Part shown: piece after piece, positions 11,405-21,148 of the stretch | How the letters are laid out: each line of letters opens with the position of its first letter | How positions within the stretch are numbered: the stretch's first letter is position 1 | Source of the DNA: Catenovulum sp. 2E275 | Lineage (GTDB): Bacteria > Pseudomonadota > Gammaproteobacteria > Enterobacterales > Alteromonadaceae | Length of the DNA stretch: 64,000 nt | Reading direction: 5' to 3' | Assembly (NCBI RefSeq): GCF_025515275.1 | Contig: NZ_JAOPFU010000014.1 | Span: forward strand, 26,468 to 90,467 | Program-made: the position numbers and the translations under genes | The notes under the pieces: generated by a model | The model's database searches: none | Told to the model about the DNA's origin: nothing | Seen by the model: the letters and a program-made list of their open reading frames with translations, nothing else

Positions 11405-12172
11405 CTAGAATGCACTGCCGTTCTTGCCGTTTTGAGTTTGAAAAGCTTTCAATAACTCAAGCTGCTCATCAGTCAGAGCTAGGGTTTCAATTAAGTCTGG
11501 GCGTCTTAACCAAGTCCGGCCTAATGCTTGTTGCAATCGCCACTCATCAATCTTTTTATGATTTCCACTGAGCAATACTTCAGGTACTGCTTTACCGTCT
11601 AGTGTCTCCGGTCTGGTGTAATGTGGGCAGTCCAATAATCCATTTTGAAATGAATCTTGCTCTGCTGACAACTCGTGTCCCAATACACCCGGTACTAAAC
11701 GGGTCACTGCATCAATTAATGTCATGGCAGGCAATTCGCCGCCACTTAATACATAATCCCCAACCGACCATTCTTCATCAACTTCAGCTTCAATCAGCCT
11801 TTCGTCAACGCCTTCATAGCGACCAGCAATTAACAGCAATTTAGGTTGTTTAGCCAACTCAGCAACTGCATTTTGATCCAGCTTTTTGCCTTGTGGCGAA
11901 AGGTAAATCGTTTTGACACCCTCGCCCGCTTTAGCTTTAGCGGCTCTAATTGCATCTTGCAGTGGCTGTACCATCATGAGCATCCCCGGTCCGCCACCAT
12001 AAGGTCTGTCATCAACAGTCTTATGTTTATCGTAGGCAAAATCTCTTGGATTCCAACGATGAAACTCAAACAAGCCTTTTTTTACAGCCCGACCTGTTAC
12101 CCCGTATTCGGTAATTGCGTCAAACATTTGTGGAAAAAGGCTTATCACCCCAATCCAATTTAATGCTGGCAT
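11405..12172 (-). CDS. trmD: tRNA (guanine-N1)-methyltransferase TrmD
   Basis: TrmD methylates G37 of tRNAs with S-adenosylmethionine and prevents +1 frameshifting. It forms a dimer with a trefoil-knot SAM site. Visible motifs are [38 protein letters not shown], the knot segment [42 protein letters not shown] and [11 protein letters not shown]. The ATG at 12172 (255 residues) is preferred over the TTG three bases upstream, which abuts the rimM stop. Translation is probably coupled to rimM. Confidence 0.97.
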   Translation of the reverse strand: MPALNWIGVISLFPQMFDAITEYGVTGRAVKKGLFEFHRWNPRDFAYDKHKTVDDRPYGGGPGMLMMVQPLQDAIRAAKAKAGEGVKTIYLSPQGKKLDQNAVAELAKQPKLLLIAGRYEGVDERLIEAEVDEEWSVGDYVLSGGELPAMTLIDAVTRLVPGVLGHELSAEQDSFQNGLLDCPHYTRPETLDGKAVPEVLLSGNHKKIDEWRLQQALGRTWLRRPDLIETLALTDEQLELLKAFQTQNGKNGSAF

Positions 12173-12175
12173 CAA

Positions 12176-12706
12176 TTAAAAATCCGCGTCCCAGTCAACT
12201 GTAATTTGCTTTGCATCTAAATCAATTGATTTGATGACTTGGTCTTCAACCAATGGAATTAAACGCTCATTAATTGAAAACGCATCATTCGCATTAGCTT
12301 TAACCACCAACACGTCATTTGAGCCAGTTTCTAATAAAGACTGTACAGTCCCCATATTGTAACCTGTTGTATTAACAACAGATAAACCAACTAAATCACG
12401 CCAGTAGAATTCATCTTCCGATAATTCTGGAAATTGCTCAGGGGATACACAAATATCCATACCTGTTAGCAATTGGGCTTTTTCTCGAACATCAACGTCT
12501 TCTAATTTGACGATGAGTCCTTTGTTATGTCGACGCCACTCGACAATATTTACTGTTTGCCACAACTTACCTTTTCCGATAGTCCAAGGGTTGTAGCTAA
12601 AAATGTTTTCGGGTTCATCGGTAAAAGATGACACTTTTAACCAGCCTTTAATGCCGTATACCGCACCAAGACGACCTACAACAATTTTATCTTCTGGTTG
12701 GGCCAT
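12176..12706 (-). CDS. rimM: Ribosome maturation factor RimM
   Basis: RimM assists assembly of the 30S head and binds S19. The 176-residue protein has the N-terminal RimM domain (VVGRLGAVYGIKGWLKVSSFTD) and the C-terminal PRC-barrel-like domain (DEFYWRDLVGLSVVN, ERLIPLVEDQVIKSIDLDAKQITVDW). It lies between rpsP (20 bases upstream) and trmD (adjacent). Confidence 0.96.
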   Translation of the reverse strand: MAQPEDKIVVGRLGAVYGIKGWLKVSSFTDEPENIFSYNPWTIGKGKLWQTVNIVEWRRHNKGLIVKLEDVDVREKAQLLTGMDICVSPEQFPELSEDEFYWRDLVGLSVVNTTGYNMGTVQSLLETGSNDVLVVKANANDAFSINERLIPLVEDQVIKSIDLDAKQITVDWDADF

Positions 12707-12726
12707 ATCTTACTCAAATCACCAAA

Positions 12727-12975
12727 TTAAGCCGCTTTACGAGCGTCTTTAATTAAACTTTTTACACGATCAGTGGTTTGCGCACCTTGCGAGATCCAAT
12801 GATCAACGCGTTCCAAGTCAAGACGTAAAGTTTCTTCTTGACCACGAGCAATCGGGTTAAAAAATCCAATACGCTCAATGAAACGACCATCGCGAGGGCT
12901 ACGGCTGTCCGCTACTACTACTTGGTAGAAAGGACGCTTTTTAGAACCACCACGAGATAAACGAATAGTTACCAT
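12727..12975 (-). CDS. rpsP: 30S ribosomal protein S16
   Basis: S16 binds 16S rRNA early in 30S assembly. The 82-residue protein is of normal length, with [39 protein letters not shown] and [20 protein letters not shown]. It is the first gene of the operon. The promoter should lie in the roughly 210-base leader between it and ffh. Confidence 0.98.
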   Translation of the reverse strand: MVTIRLSRGGSKKRPFYQVVVADSRSPRDGRFIERIGFFNPIARGQEETLRLDLERVDHWISQGAQTTDRVKSLIKDARKAA

Positions 12976-13184
12976 ATCGTACCCATAGTTGATTAGTTAA
13001 AAAATAAATAATAATTGGCTGCTTTTCGACCTTGGAATGACCCTAGTTCGAAAAGCCCGTGAATTTTACACATATTCGGGGGTAATGCAACTTAAAAGCC
13101 ATGTAATGACTGAGGTTTTGCCCAAAAAATACGCTTTTTGTGCAATCTAATAAACAGGATAAAAACTTTGTGAGGATAATAAAC

Positions 13185-13210
13185 AAAATGCAGCGTTTAA
13201 GCTGCATTTT
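13185..13210 (-). terminator. Terminator after ffh
   Basis: The perfect 10-bp inverted repeat AAAATGCAGC / GCTGCATTTT with a 6-nt loop lies 22 bases after the ffh stop. The T-rich arm ends a minus-strand transcript. Confidence 0.8.
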
Positions 13211-13232
13211 AAATAAAACTAAAATCTAGCAA

Positions 13233-14612
13233 TTAACGGCCACCAAACATGCCACCCATTCCACCCGGTGGCATCATGCCTTTCATACCGCGCATCATTT
13301 TCATCATGCCACCTTTACCCGACATTTTTTTCATCATTTTCTGCATTTGGGTAAATTGCTTTAATAAACGGTTTACGTCTTGAATTTGTGTACCTGAACC
13401 GGCAGCAATACGCTTTTTACGCGAGCCTTTAATTAAATCAGGGTGACTTCTCTCTTTTGGCGTCATTGAGTTAATAATCGCTTCCATTTGCACAAATTGT
13501 TTGTCGTTCACTTTATCTTTAACATTATCCGGCAAATTACTCATGCCAGGTAATTTGTTCATCATCGACATCATCCCGCCCATATCACGCATTTGGGCAA
13601 GTTGGTCGCGAAAATCTTCTAAGTCAAAGCCCTTTCCTTTTTGAACTTTGCTCGCCAGTTTCATGGCTTTGTCTTTATCTACTGTACGCTCAACTTCTTC
13701 AATCAGCGACAGCATGTCACCCATGCCTAAAATGCGTGACGCAATTCGGTCTGGATGGAAAGGCTCAAGCGCATCAGTTTTTTCACCAGTACCAATAAAC
13801 TTAATCGGTTTGCCTGTAATATGACGAATAGATAAAGCTGCACCACCACGCGCATCACCATCGGCTTTGGTTAAAATCACCCCACTTAATGGTAAAGCTT
13901 CGTGGAATGCTTTGGCAGTATTAGCCGCATCCTGACCTGTCATTGCGTCAACAACAAACAAGGTTTCAATTGGATTAACCGCTTGATTAAGTGCTTTAAT
14001 TTCATCCATCATGTCGCTGTCTACGTGCAAGCGACCTGCGGTATCTAAAATAACAACATCAAAAAACTGAAGTTTGGCGTGTTTGATTGCGCCATTGGCA
14101 ATATCAACCGGTTTTTGTTCAACTGAACTTGGGAAAAAATCAACGCCGATATCAGAAGCAAGTGTTTCTAACTGTTTTATCGCTGCTGGACGGTAAACGT
14201 CGGCACTGACAACTAATACTTTTTTCTTTTCACGTTCTTTTAAAAACTTAGCCAGTTTACCAACAGAGGTCGTTTTACCTGCACCTTGCAAACCCGCCAT
14301 CATAATCACGGCTGGTTTTTGAGTTGCTAAATTAAGTGCCTCGTTAGCTTCACCCATAGCGGCGACTAATTCAGCATTTACAATTTTTAAAAATGCCTGA
14401 CCCGGATTTAAGCTTTTATTAACTTCTAAGCCTAATGCTTTGGTTTTTACGTTTTCAATAAATTGTTTAATAACGGGTAAAGCAACGTCGGCTTCTAATA
14501 AAGCCATACGAACTTCACGCAGGGTTTCTTTTATATTTTCTTCGGTGAGGCGACCTTTACCTGTGATATTTTTTAGTGTTTGACTGAGGCGGTCTGATAA
14601 ATTTTCAAACAT
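13233..14612 (-). CDS. ffh: Signal recognition particle protein Ffh
   Basis: Ffh is the SRP54 GTPase that, with 4.5S RNA, targets membrane proteins to FtsY and SecYEG. The 459-residue protein has the N-terminal helical domain, then the GTPase with P-loop GLQGAGKTTSVGKLA (about residue 106), DVYRPAAIKQL, DTAGRLHVD and TKADGDARGGAAL. The methionine-rich M domain follows (MRDMGGMMSMMNKLPGM, RIAAGSGTQIQDVNRLLKQF) and ends in a Met/Gly tail. AGGAAA precedes the ATG. It is divergent from ypjD, the arrangement also found in E. coli. Confidence 0.98.
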   Translation of the reverse strand: MFENLSDRLSQTLKNITGKGRLTEENIKETLREVRMALLEADVALPVIKQFIENVKTKALGLEVNKSLNPGQAFLKIVNAELVAAMGEANEALNLATQKPAVIMMAGLQGAGKTTSVGKLAKFLKEREKKKVLVVSADVYRPAAIKQLETLASDIGVDFFPSSVEQKPVDIANGAIKHAKLQFFDVVILDTAGRLHVDSDMMDEIKALNQAVNPIETLFVVDAMTGQDAANTAKAFHEALPLSGVILTKADGDARGGAALSIRHITGKPIKFIGTGEKTDALEPFHPDRIASRILGMGDMLSLIEEVERTVDKDKAMKLASKVQKGKGFDLEDFRDQLAQMRDMGGMMSMMNKLPGMSNLPDNVKDKVNDKQFVQMEAIINSMTPKERSHPDLIKGSRKKRIAAGSGTQIQDVNRLLKQFTQMQKMMKKMSGKGGMMKMMRGMKGMMPPGGMGGMFGGR

Positions 14613-14889
14613 ATTAATTGATTTCCTACCGGCCGATTTTCACTATTTGTGTCGGCCTATTTTTGACAAATTGGAATTAACTCTAAAAAATTGTTGGCAT
14701 TATATACTTAAACAAAGCCCAGATGCGAGTTAAACAACGATTTAGCACTTGTACAAGTTCAATCAAAACCGTTAAAGTACGCTTTTAAATACCCATACTT
14801 AGATTAGATGAATATCAGGCAATTTTTGGTTAAAATAAGCCAGTTTTAATTTTGCCAATAATAAAGTAATAAATAACAAAGGATTCAAG

Positions 14890-15678
14890 ATGAGTTTTGC
14901 GCCTGTGGCGATTGGCTGCTATTTAGTCAGTTCAATTGGTCTGCTCTTAGCATTATTTAATAAAAGAACCATCAATCTGTTAAGTTTAACAACCATTGGC
15001 GTTTTCGGTTTGTTTTTTCACAGCATTTTTGTTGGTCAGCATTATCAGTTAAATGATGAGCACGCGTATTCTATTATTTTGGCAACCAATGTAGTCAGTG
15101 CGACTGTCACATTAATTGCATGTATGTTTGCTATTTATAGTCGTAACTACTTTGCTTTACCGGTTTGTTTATTATTTACCGCTGCTATTTTATTGCTCAG
15201 TTTATTTATTCCAATTGAACAAACCAGTGTAACCACTTGGACGGTTGAAATGCTGGCTCATATTAGTATGGCGATTATTAGTTATGGCATTTTATTAATA
15301 GCAACCTTATTAGCTATGCAATACAGCATTATTTCAGGGCGTTTAAAGCACCATGATTTATCGGTCCTCTCACTCCCGATGCCATCGCTAGATGCAATTG
15401 AAAAACAAATTTTTACTTTGCTTAAATTTGGCTTAATTACTTTAACCATATCAATTGCAACAGGTTTTGTATTTTTAGAGCACTTTATTGGCTCAGGACA
15501 AGCACATAAAGTGGTACTAACTTTACTTGCTTGGTTATGTTTTATGTGCATTTTAATCGGCCACTTAAAACTAGGTTGGCGTGGTAAACGCATACTGGTT
15601 TTAAGTGTAACTGGCAGCGCGTTATTAACTTTAGGTTATTTTGGTTCTCGTTTAATTAAAGAAATAATTTTACGATAA
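14890..15678 (+). CDS. ypjD: Inner membrane protein YpjD, CcsA/HemX-like
   Basis: This 262-residue integral membrane protein has about eight hydrophobic segments and belongs to the cytochrome c assembly (CcsA/CcmC-like) superfamily, YpjD group. The segments are visible around residues 5-22, 35-50, 65-85, 92-108, 125-147, 180-200, 212-228 and 238-256. The histidine-containing EMLAHISMAIISYGILLIA is characteristic. The exact role is uncertain; the position next to ffh and corB is conserved in gammaproteobacteria. It is unrelated in position to the ccm operon at 37-44 kb. AAAGGATTC precedes the ATG. Confidence 0.88.
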   Translation: MSFAPVAIGCYLVSSIGLLLALFNKRTINLLSLTTIGVFGLFFHSIFVGQHYQLNDEHAYSIILATNVVSATVTLIACMFAIYSRNYFALPVCLLFTAAILLLSLFIPIEQTSVTTWTVEMLAHISMAIISYGILLIATLLAMQYSIISGRLKHHDLSVLSLPMPSLDAIEKQIFTLLKFGLITLTISIATGFVFLEHFIGSGQAHKVVLTLLAWLCFMCILIGHLKLGWRGKRILVLSVTGSALLTLGYFGSRLIKEIILR

Positions 15679-15752
15679 CGCTTGACTCTAAGCTGTAGAG
15701 TTCATATTTATATGGCTGAATTTATTTCAAACTAACAAAATAGGATTAACTG

Positions 15753-17036
15753 TTGGACGATATATCCACGAGTACCTTATTTATAATACTAGCGGTACTC
15801 ATTATTATTTCTGCATTTTTCTCAAGCTCTGAAACCGGCATGATGTCTTTAAATAAATATAAATTAAGACATCTTACACAAAGTGGTGATAAATCAGCTA
15901 AACGTGTACAAAGCCTGTTAGAAAAACCGGATCGCCTGATCGGTCTTATCTTAATCGGTAATAACTTAGTTAATATTTTTGCCGCCTCAATTGCCACCTT
16001 TATTGGTATTCGATTATTAGGCCAATATGGTGAAGCGTTAGCAACCACAATTTCGGGTATTGTATTAACGGTTGTCATTTTAATTTTTGCGGAAGTAACG
16101 CCAAAAACACTGGCGGCTTATTTTCCAGAAAAAGTAGCTTACCCTGCCTCTATTATTTTAGGGGCTTTACTGATCCCGTTTTATCCTTTTGTTTGGGGTT
16201 TAAATCAAATCACTAATGGGGTTTTAAGACTATTCAGAATTAATCTGGATAATCGTCAGGATTCATTAACCCATGAAGAATTACGCAGTGTAGTAAACGA
16301 ATCCGGCGCATTAATTCCTCGCCGTCACCGCGATATGTTATTAAGTGTATTAGATTTAGAGAATGTCACGGTTGAAGACATTATGGTGCCGCGTAACGAA
16401 ATTGCTGGCATTGATATAAACGATGACTGGAAAGATATTGTAAAACAACTCACTCACGGCACGCATACCCGCATTTTATTATACCGGGATACGATAGACG
16501 ATGCAGTTGGTTTTGTGCATTCGCGCGATGTTTTACGTTTATTAAGTAAAACCAAATTTTCTAAAGAAACTTTATTACGTGCGGTCAGAGAAATTTATTT
16601 TGTACCGGAAGGCACGCCACTAAACGTTCAGTTACTTAAATTTCAGCGCAATAAAATCAGAATTGGTTTAGTCGTTGATGAATATGGTGATATTCAAGGT
16701 TTAATCACACTAGAAGATATTTTAGAAGAAATTGTGGGCGACTTTACAACCACAATGGATCTGCCAACTACGAATAATGTTAAACAGTCCGATGGCAGTT
16801 ATTTAATTGAAGGCAGCAGCAATATCCGTGATTTAAACAAACAGTTTAAGTGGAAACTACCTGAAGATGGCCCAAGAACGCTTAATGGCCTGATTTTAGA
16901 GCACTTAGAAGAGATCCCAACTGAAGCCTTATGTTTACGCCTGTATGGTTATCCGGTAGAAGTATTAGAAATTAAAGATAACATGGTTAAGCAAGTTAAA
17001 GTGATGCCTCATTTATATAAGCGCAGACGTAGTTAA
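15753..17036 (+). CDS. corB: CNNM/CorC-family transporter (HlyC/CorC), CorB-type
   Basis: This 427-residue membrane protein of the CNNM/CorB family is linked to magnesium or cobalt efflux. The N-terminal DUF21 domain has hydrophobic helices and the motif SSSETGMMSLNKYKLRHL. Two CBS domains follow (VEDIMVPRNEIAGID; VDEYGDIQGLITLEDILEEIVG), and then the CorC/HlyC domain (LEGSSNIRDLN-type IEGSSNIRDLNKQF, LNGLILEHLEEIPT). The start is the TTG at 15753, with AGGA upstream; the residues after it match E. coli YfjD from its second codon. It lies 74 bases after ypjD and is probably co-transcribed. Confidence 0.93.
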   Translation: MDDISTSTLFIILAVLIIISAFFSSSETGMMSLNKYKLRHLTQSGDKSAKRVQSLLEKPDRLIGLILIGNNLVNIFAASIATFIGIRLLGQYGEALATTISGIVLTVVILIFAEVTPKTLAAYFPEKVAYPASIILGALLIPFYPFVWGLNQITNGVLRLFRINLDNRQDSLTHEELRSVVNESGALIPRRHRDMLLSVLDLENVTVEDIMVPRNEIAGIDINDDWKDIVKQLTHGTHTRILLYRDTIDDAVGFVHSRDVLRLLSKTKFSKETLLRAVREIYFVPEGTPLNVQLLKFQRNKIRIGLVVDEYGDIQGLITLEDILEEIVGDFTTTMDLPTTNNVKQSDGSYLIEGSSNIRDLNKQFKWKLPEDGPRTLNGLILEHLEEIPTEALCLRLYGYPVEVLEIKDNMVKQVKVMPHLYKRRRS

Positions 17037-17066
17037 GCTATACCTGCTAGCTCAAATAACACCCAC

Positions 17067-17093
17067 AAAAAAACCGGCGATTGCCGGTTTTTT
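17067..17093. terminator. Bidirectional terminator between corB and csrA
   Basis: A run of seven A then CCGGC, loop GATT, GCCGG and six T. It serves corB on the plus strand and csrA on the minus strand. Confidence 0.9.
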
Positions 17094-17112
17094 ATGCTGA
17101 AAAGAATTTTAA

Positions 17113-17307
17113 TTAATAATCTGAATTGCCAGATGATTGATTCTTCTCTGCTTGTATTCTCATATAAATTTCTTCACGGTGAACCGAGATCTCTTTAGGT
17201 GCATTTACACCAATTCGAACTTGATTACCTTTAACACCTAACACAGTTACAGTGACTTCGTCACCAATCATCAGTGTTTCACCAACACGTCTGGTTAAAA
17301 TTAGCAT
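17113..17307 (-). CDS. csrA: Carbon storage regulator CsrA
   Basis: CsrA is a dimeric RNA-binding protein that represses or activates translation by binding GGA motifs in leaders. The 64-residue sequence ([37 protein letters not shown]) has both RNA-contact regions, including the LTRR and VHREEI segments. Only the short tail after about residue 50 differs from E. coli. It is downstream of alaS, as in enterobacteria. The 156-base leader allows its own promoter. Confidence 0.97.
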   Translation of the reverse strand: MLILTRRVGETLMIGDEVTVTVLGVKGNQVRIGVNAPKEISVHREEIYMRIQAEKNQSSGNSDY

Positions 17308-17463
17308 ATTGTGCAGCTCCTATTCCTATTCCTAAACCGTCAACAGCGGTTGCACCTAGTGCTAAAGTTAGCTCAAATTATCTGAAAAACCAGTGTTTTT
17401 TTGAAAATCCCACAAATAAATCAGACAAAAAAGGTACAACCAAAGATTAGCTATATTACTGGT

Positions 17464-20088
17464 TTACAGTTTTGTTGCAAGCCAAGATTCAACACTAGCT
17501 AATGCTTTTTCTAAATTTTCTGGCTGACTACCACCAGCTTGCGCCATATCCGGGCGACCACCGCCTTTACCACCAACCTGCTGTGCCAGATTTGCAATTA
17601 GCTCTCCGGCTTTAACCTGTTTAGTTAAGTCGTTTGTCACACCTGCAATTAAGTTGACTTTATCTGCATTTTTTAAGCCCAGTACAATCACACCAGAACC
17701 AATTTTTTGTTTTAATTGGTCTAACGTGCCACGTAAAGCTTTTGCATCTATACCTTCAACTTCTGCTGATAATAGCTTAACACCTTGCACTTCAACAGTA
17801 TTATTTAATAAATCTGCACCGGCTTGGCTGGCTAATTTATCCTGTAACTGTTGTAACTGCTTCTCTAGCTGTTTATTTTTATCTAATGCCTGACGAACTT
17901 TATCCAGTACGCTACCCGCATCAGATTTTAATAAACCGGCGATATCAACTAATTTTTGTTGCGTTTGCGCCACAAATTCACATGCGCTGTCACCCGTCAC
18001 GGCTTCAATACGGCGAATACCGGCAGCAATACCCGCTTCTGAGGTAATTTTAAATAAGCCAATATCACCCGTGCGCTCAACGTGCGTACCGCCACATAAC
18101 TCAGTAGAAAACTCACCCATGCTAACTACTCGAACTTCGTCATCATATTTTTCACCAAACAATGCCATAGCGCCCGCTTGTTTAGCGGCTTCTAAATCCA
18201 TTAATCGGGTGGTTAATTCATGGTTTTGACGAATTTGCTGGTTAACAATCGCTTCAACTTCTGCAATTTCAGCGGCTGTCATGGCTTCAAAATGAGCAAA
18301 GTCGAAACGCAATTTATCGGCCATCACTAATGAACCTTTTTGCGAAACATGCTCGCCTAAAACTTGACGCAATACAGCATGCAATAAATGCGTAGCTGAG
18401 TGATTTAATTTAATGTTTTGGCGGCGTTGATTATCAATCACTGCATCAATTGAATCACCAACAGCAAGCGAAGCTTTGGTAACCCCTTTATGGGCAAACG
18501 CTTTGCTTAATTTAACCGTATCCTGAACTTCAAATACTTCTTGTTCGGCGCTGACAAATGCGCCTGTATCACCAACCTGACCACCAGACTCAGCATAAAA
18601 TGGCGTTTGATTTAAAATCACTAACGCTTTAGTGCCGGCATCAACTGATTGAACCGATTCATTCTCTACAAAAATCTCAACAACTTGGCTTGAGTCTTTA
18701 ATTTGGGTATAACCGGTAAATTCAGTTTCGTTATCTGAGCTGACAGAGTCGTTATAATCTTTACCAAACTGATTAGCTTGTTGCGCACGTTGACGCTGCT
18801 GCGCCATTGCATTTTCAAAACCTGCTTCATCAATTTTAAAATTACGCTCACGCGCAACATCATTAGTTAAATCCATTGGGAAACCATAAGTATCATATAA
18901 CTTAAATACAGTTTCACCCGGAATGGTATCGCCTTTTAACTCAGCTAAAGCTTCGTTTAAAATCGCTAAACCACGATCTAAAGTTTTTAAGAATTGCTCT
19001 TCTTCTAAACGCAAAACTTTTTCCACCACAGCCTGCTGAGTTTTAAGTTCTGGATAAGCTTCAGCCATTTGATTGACTAACGACTGATAAACTCGCCAGA
19101 AAAAGACTTCACTCGCGCCTAGCTGATTGCCATGACGAATTGCACGACGAATAATACGGCGCAGAACATAACCACGGCCTTCGTTAGACGGCATAACACC
19201 ATCAGCAATTAAAAAACCACATGAACGGATATGATCAGCAATTACCCGCAAAGATTTATTGGTTAAATCCGTTACGTTCAACAGCTTAGCAACGTCTTTA
19301 ATCAAATTATCAAAAATATCGATTTCATAGTTGCTATGTACGTTTTGCATAATCGCAGCAATACGCTCAAGACCCATACCTGTATCAACCGACGGTTTAG
19401 GCAGAGGATCCATCCGGCCATCGGCATGACGGTTAAACTGCATAAATACGATATTCCAGATCTCGATAAAACGGTCACCGTCTTCTTCTGGTGATCCCGG
19501 AGGCCCACCCCAAATATGTGCACCGTGATCATAAAAAATTTCGGTACAAGGACCACAAGGGCCAGTATCACCCATAGACCAGAAGTTATCTGATTCGAAT
19601 TTTTTCTCAGGCGATTTATCACCAATTCGGATAATACGTTCAGCCGGAACGCCTATTTGATCTTTCCAGATAGCATAAGCTTCATCGTCTGATTCATACA
19701 CAGTTACCGTGAGTTTATCTTTTGGTAATTTAAGCGATTCAGTTAAAAAGCCCCATGCAAAGTTAATTGCATCCTGTTTAAAATAATCACCAAAACTAAA
19801 GTTACCTAACATTTCAAAAAAAGTATGATGGCGAGCGGTATAACCTACGTTTTCTAAATCGTTATGTTTACCACCGGCACGAACACAGCGTTGTGATGAA
19901 GTTGCACGAGTATAGCTGCGTTTATCGTTACCTAAAAAGCAGTCTTTAAATTGGTTCATCCCGGCGTTTGTGAATAACAAAGTAGGATCATCTGCTGGAA
20001 CCAAAGAGCTGCTTGCGACTACTTGGTGTTGATTATTTGCGAAAAAATCTAAAAAAGCCTGCCTGATTTCAGCAGTTGTCATCGTCAT
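17464..20088 (-). CDS. alaS: Alanyl-tRNA synthetase
   Basis: This 874-residue class II synthetase charges tRNA-Ala. Domains in order: catalytic core ([50 protein letters not shown]), tRNA-recognition region, editing domain with zinc ligands in [10 protein letters not shown] and [15 protein letters not shown], and the coiled-coil plus C-Ala domain ([15 protein letters not shown]). AGGATAG precedes the first of two close ATG codons. The upstream neighbour is recX and the downstream neighbour is csrA. Confidence 0.98.
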   Translation of the reverse strand: MTMTTAEIRQAFLDFFANNQHQVVASSSLVPADDPTLLFTNAGMNQFKDCFLGNDKRSYTRATSSQRCVRAGGKHNDLENVGYTARHHTFFEMLGNFSFGDYFKQDAINFAWGFLTESLKLPKDKLTVTVYESDDEAYAIWKDQIGVPAERIIRIGDKSPEKKFESDNFWSMGDTGPCGPCTEIFYDHGAHIWGGPPGSPEEDGDRFIEIWNIVFMQFNRHADGRMDPLPKPSVDTGMGLERIAAIMQNVHSNYEIDIFDNLIKDVAKLLNVTDLTNKSLRVIADHIRSCGFLIADGVMPSNEGRGYVLRRIIRRAIRHGNQLGASEVFFWRVYQSLVNQMAEAYPELKTQQAVVEKVLRLEEEQFLKTLDRGLAILNEALAELKGDTIPGETVFKLYDTYGFPMDLTNDVARERNFKIDEAGFENAMAQQRQRAQQANQFGKDYNDSVSSDNETEFTGYTQIKDSSQVVEIFVENESVQSVDAGTKALVILNQTPFYAESGGQVGDTGAFVSAEQEVFEVQDTVKLSKAFAHKGVTKASLAVGDSIDAVIDNQRRQNIKLNHSATHLLHAVLRQVLGEHVSQKGSLVMADKLRFDFAHFEAMTAAEIAEVEAIVNQQIRQNHELTTRLMDLEAAKQAGAMALFGEKYDDEVRVVSMGEFSTELCGGTHVERTGDIGLFKITSEAGIAAGIRRIEAVTGDSACEFVAQTQQKLVDIAGLLKSDAGSVLDKVRQALDKNKQLEKQLQQLQDKLASQAGADLLNNTVEVQGVKLLSAEVEGIDAKALRGTLDQLKQKIGSGVIVLGLKNADKVNLIAGVTNDLTKQVKAGELIANLAQQVGGKGGGRPDMAQAGGSQPENLEKALASVESWLATKL

Positions 20089-20239
20089 TTGTCTATCCTG
20101 TAAACGTCAATCAAACTGATCATAAAATGGAATGGATGGCCGGTTTTGAGAGTAATTCTCAATTAATCTAAACAGCCAAAATTTTGCCCCGAAATGTACC
20201 ATAAGCAAGTGATTTAGTTAATAGTTAAGCAAAGAATAG

Positions 20240-20704
20240 TTAGCTAAAACTTGAAAATACCTGCTGGATAAAATCAGAATCAAAACCACGAGAATACAAA
20301 AACCGATAGCGCTTTTGTTTATCTTTAAAATCTTTAATCGGCTTTTGCCGGAATTTTCGCTCGTAGCAGTCATTAACAACTTGCTGCCAGTCAATTTCAG
20401 CTTCTTCGGTTAAGCTGTTTAGATCGGCCTTAATTTTGTGCTGATAAAAGAGCTGTTGAATCACTTTTGGCCCATAACCACTGCCTGCTTTAGCTTTGAG
20501 TAAACTGAGTGCAAATCTGTGATCACTTTGCCAGTTATTATCTGCAAATTCGGCTAACAAGCTTTGGCTAATTTGCGCCGGACATAATCTGTTATCCAGC
20601 TTGTTTTGCAGTTCATGCTGAGAATATTCACGCCTTGATAATAAATAAAACAAATATTGTTTGGCTTGCGAATAATCTGTGATCGGTGGTATGTCTTTAT
20701 TCAT
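20240..20704 (-). CDS. recX: Regulatory protein RecX
   Basis: RecX caps RecA filaments and limits recombinase and LexA-coprotease activity. The 154-residue protein has three-helix RecX repeats (AKQYLFYLLSRREYSQHELQNKL; DNNWQSDHRFALSLLKAKAGSGYGPKVIQQL). A third, more divergent repeat ends RFLYSRGFDSDFIQQVF. Usually recX directly follows recA; here the 444 bases upstream hold no recA and the next gene is a divergent sugar symporter. alaS lies 151 bases downstream, as expected for recA-recX-alaS. The order therefore looks like a rearranged ancestral block. Confidence 0.9.
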   Translation of the reverse strand: MNKDIPPITDYSQAKQYLFYLLSRREYSQHELQNKLDNRLCPAQISQSLLAEFADNNWQSDHRFALSLLKAKAGSGYGPKVIQQLFYQHKIKADLNSLTEEAEIDWQQVVNDCYERKFRQKPIKDFKDKQKRYRFLYSRGFDSDFIQQVFSSFS

Positions 20705-20915
20705 ATTTAATTAAATTAACATAAGGCAGATTAATAGTCACTGCGCTAACCAAATGACTAGCCATTAACTCAAGATATGTAACGATTGTGTCTTAACGTA
20801 CACACAAAAAATATTGCACAATATAATTTAATTTCTTTCAGTTTAATAAATTTGAATGTCAAGCCTTACTTTTATTCAAATCCGGCATTTGCGATAAAGC
20901 GGTATCAATGCGAGA

Positions 20916-20930
20916 TAAAACGATTACCCT
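20916..20930. promoter_or_regulatory. Possible distal LacI-family-like operator
   Basis: The sequence TAAAACGATTA, inside GATAAAACGATTACC, is an imperfect CG-centred dyad. It shares ACGATTA with the distal site upstream of the galactanase (36192-36205). It lies about 220 bases before the symporter ATG. Weak on its own; it matters because of the matching pair elsewhere. Confidence 0.35.
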
Positions 20931-21071
20931 TATATTTATATGTTAAATAATTTAATATTTTAAATGGTCTAAAAAGGGTAAAAAATCGCTTTAAAATACA
21001 AAAAAACAACAATTTTTTATAGTTTTTCTATTTTTCTCTATTAAAATAATGAATTATTCTGCATAATGAAA

Positions 21072-21087
21072 GGTGTAACGTTTTACC
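21072..21087. promoter_or_regulatory. Possible proximal LacI-family-like operator
   Basis: GGTGTAACGTTTTACC is a CG-centred dyad with 6 of 8 half-site positions matching. It lies 62-77 bases before the symporter start, where a repressor would act. It resembles GGTAAACGTTTAAC upstream of the galactanase gene. Confidence 0.5.
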
Positions 21088-21148
21088 CACTTTATGTTTT
21101 GCAGATAAGTCCACCCTTTGGATTTATAAATCAGAGTATCAAAATAAT

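Larger units (their letters stand above)
20705..21148. other. Intergenic region between recX and the symporter gene
   Basis: This 444-base, very AT-rich gap separates divergent genes. I see no reading frame of interest, no tRNA and no trace of recA. It holds two CG-centred palindromes like LacI-family operators (20916-20930 and 21072-21087), described separately. The promoters of recX and of the symporter must lie here. Confidence 0.6.

Noticed and set aside
17337..17360. GTCAACAG...CCTAG resembling the end of the 88-bp element
   Set aside because: Match is short and interrupted, and no second end is nearby.
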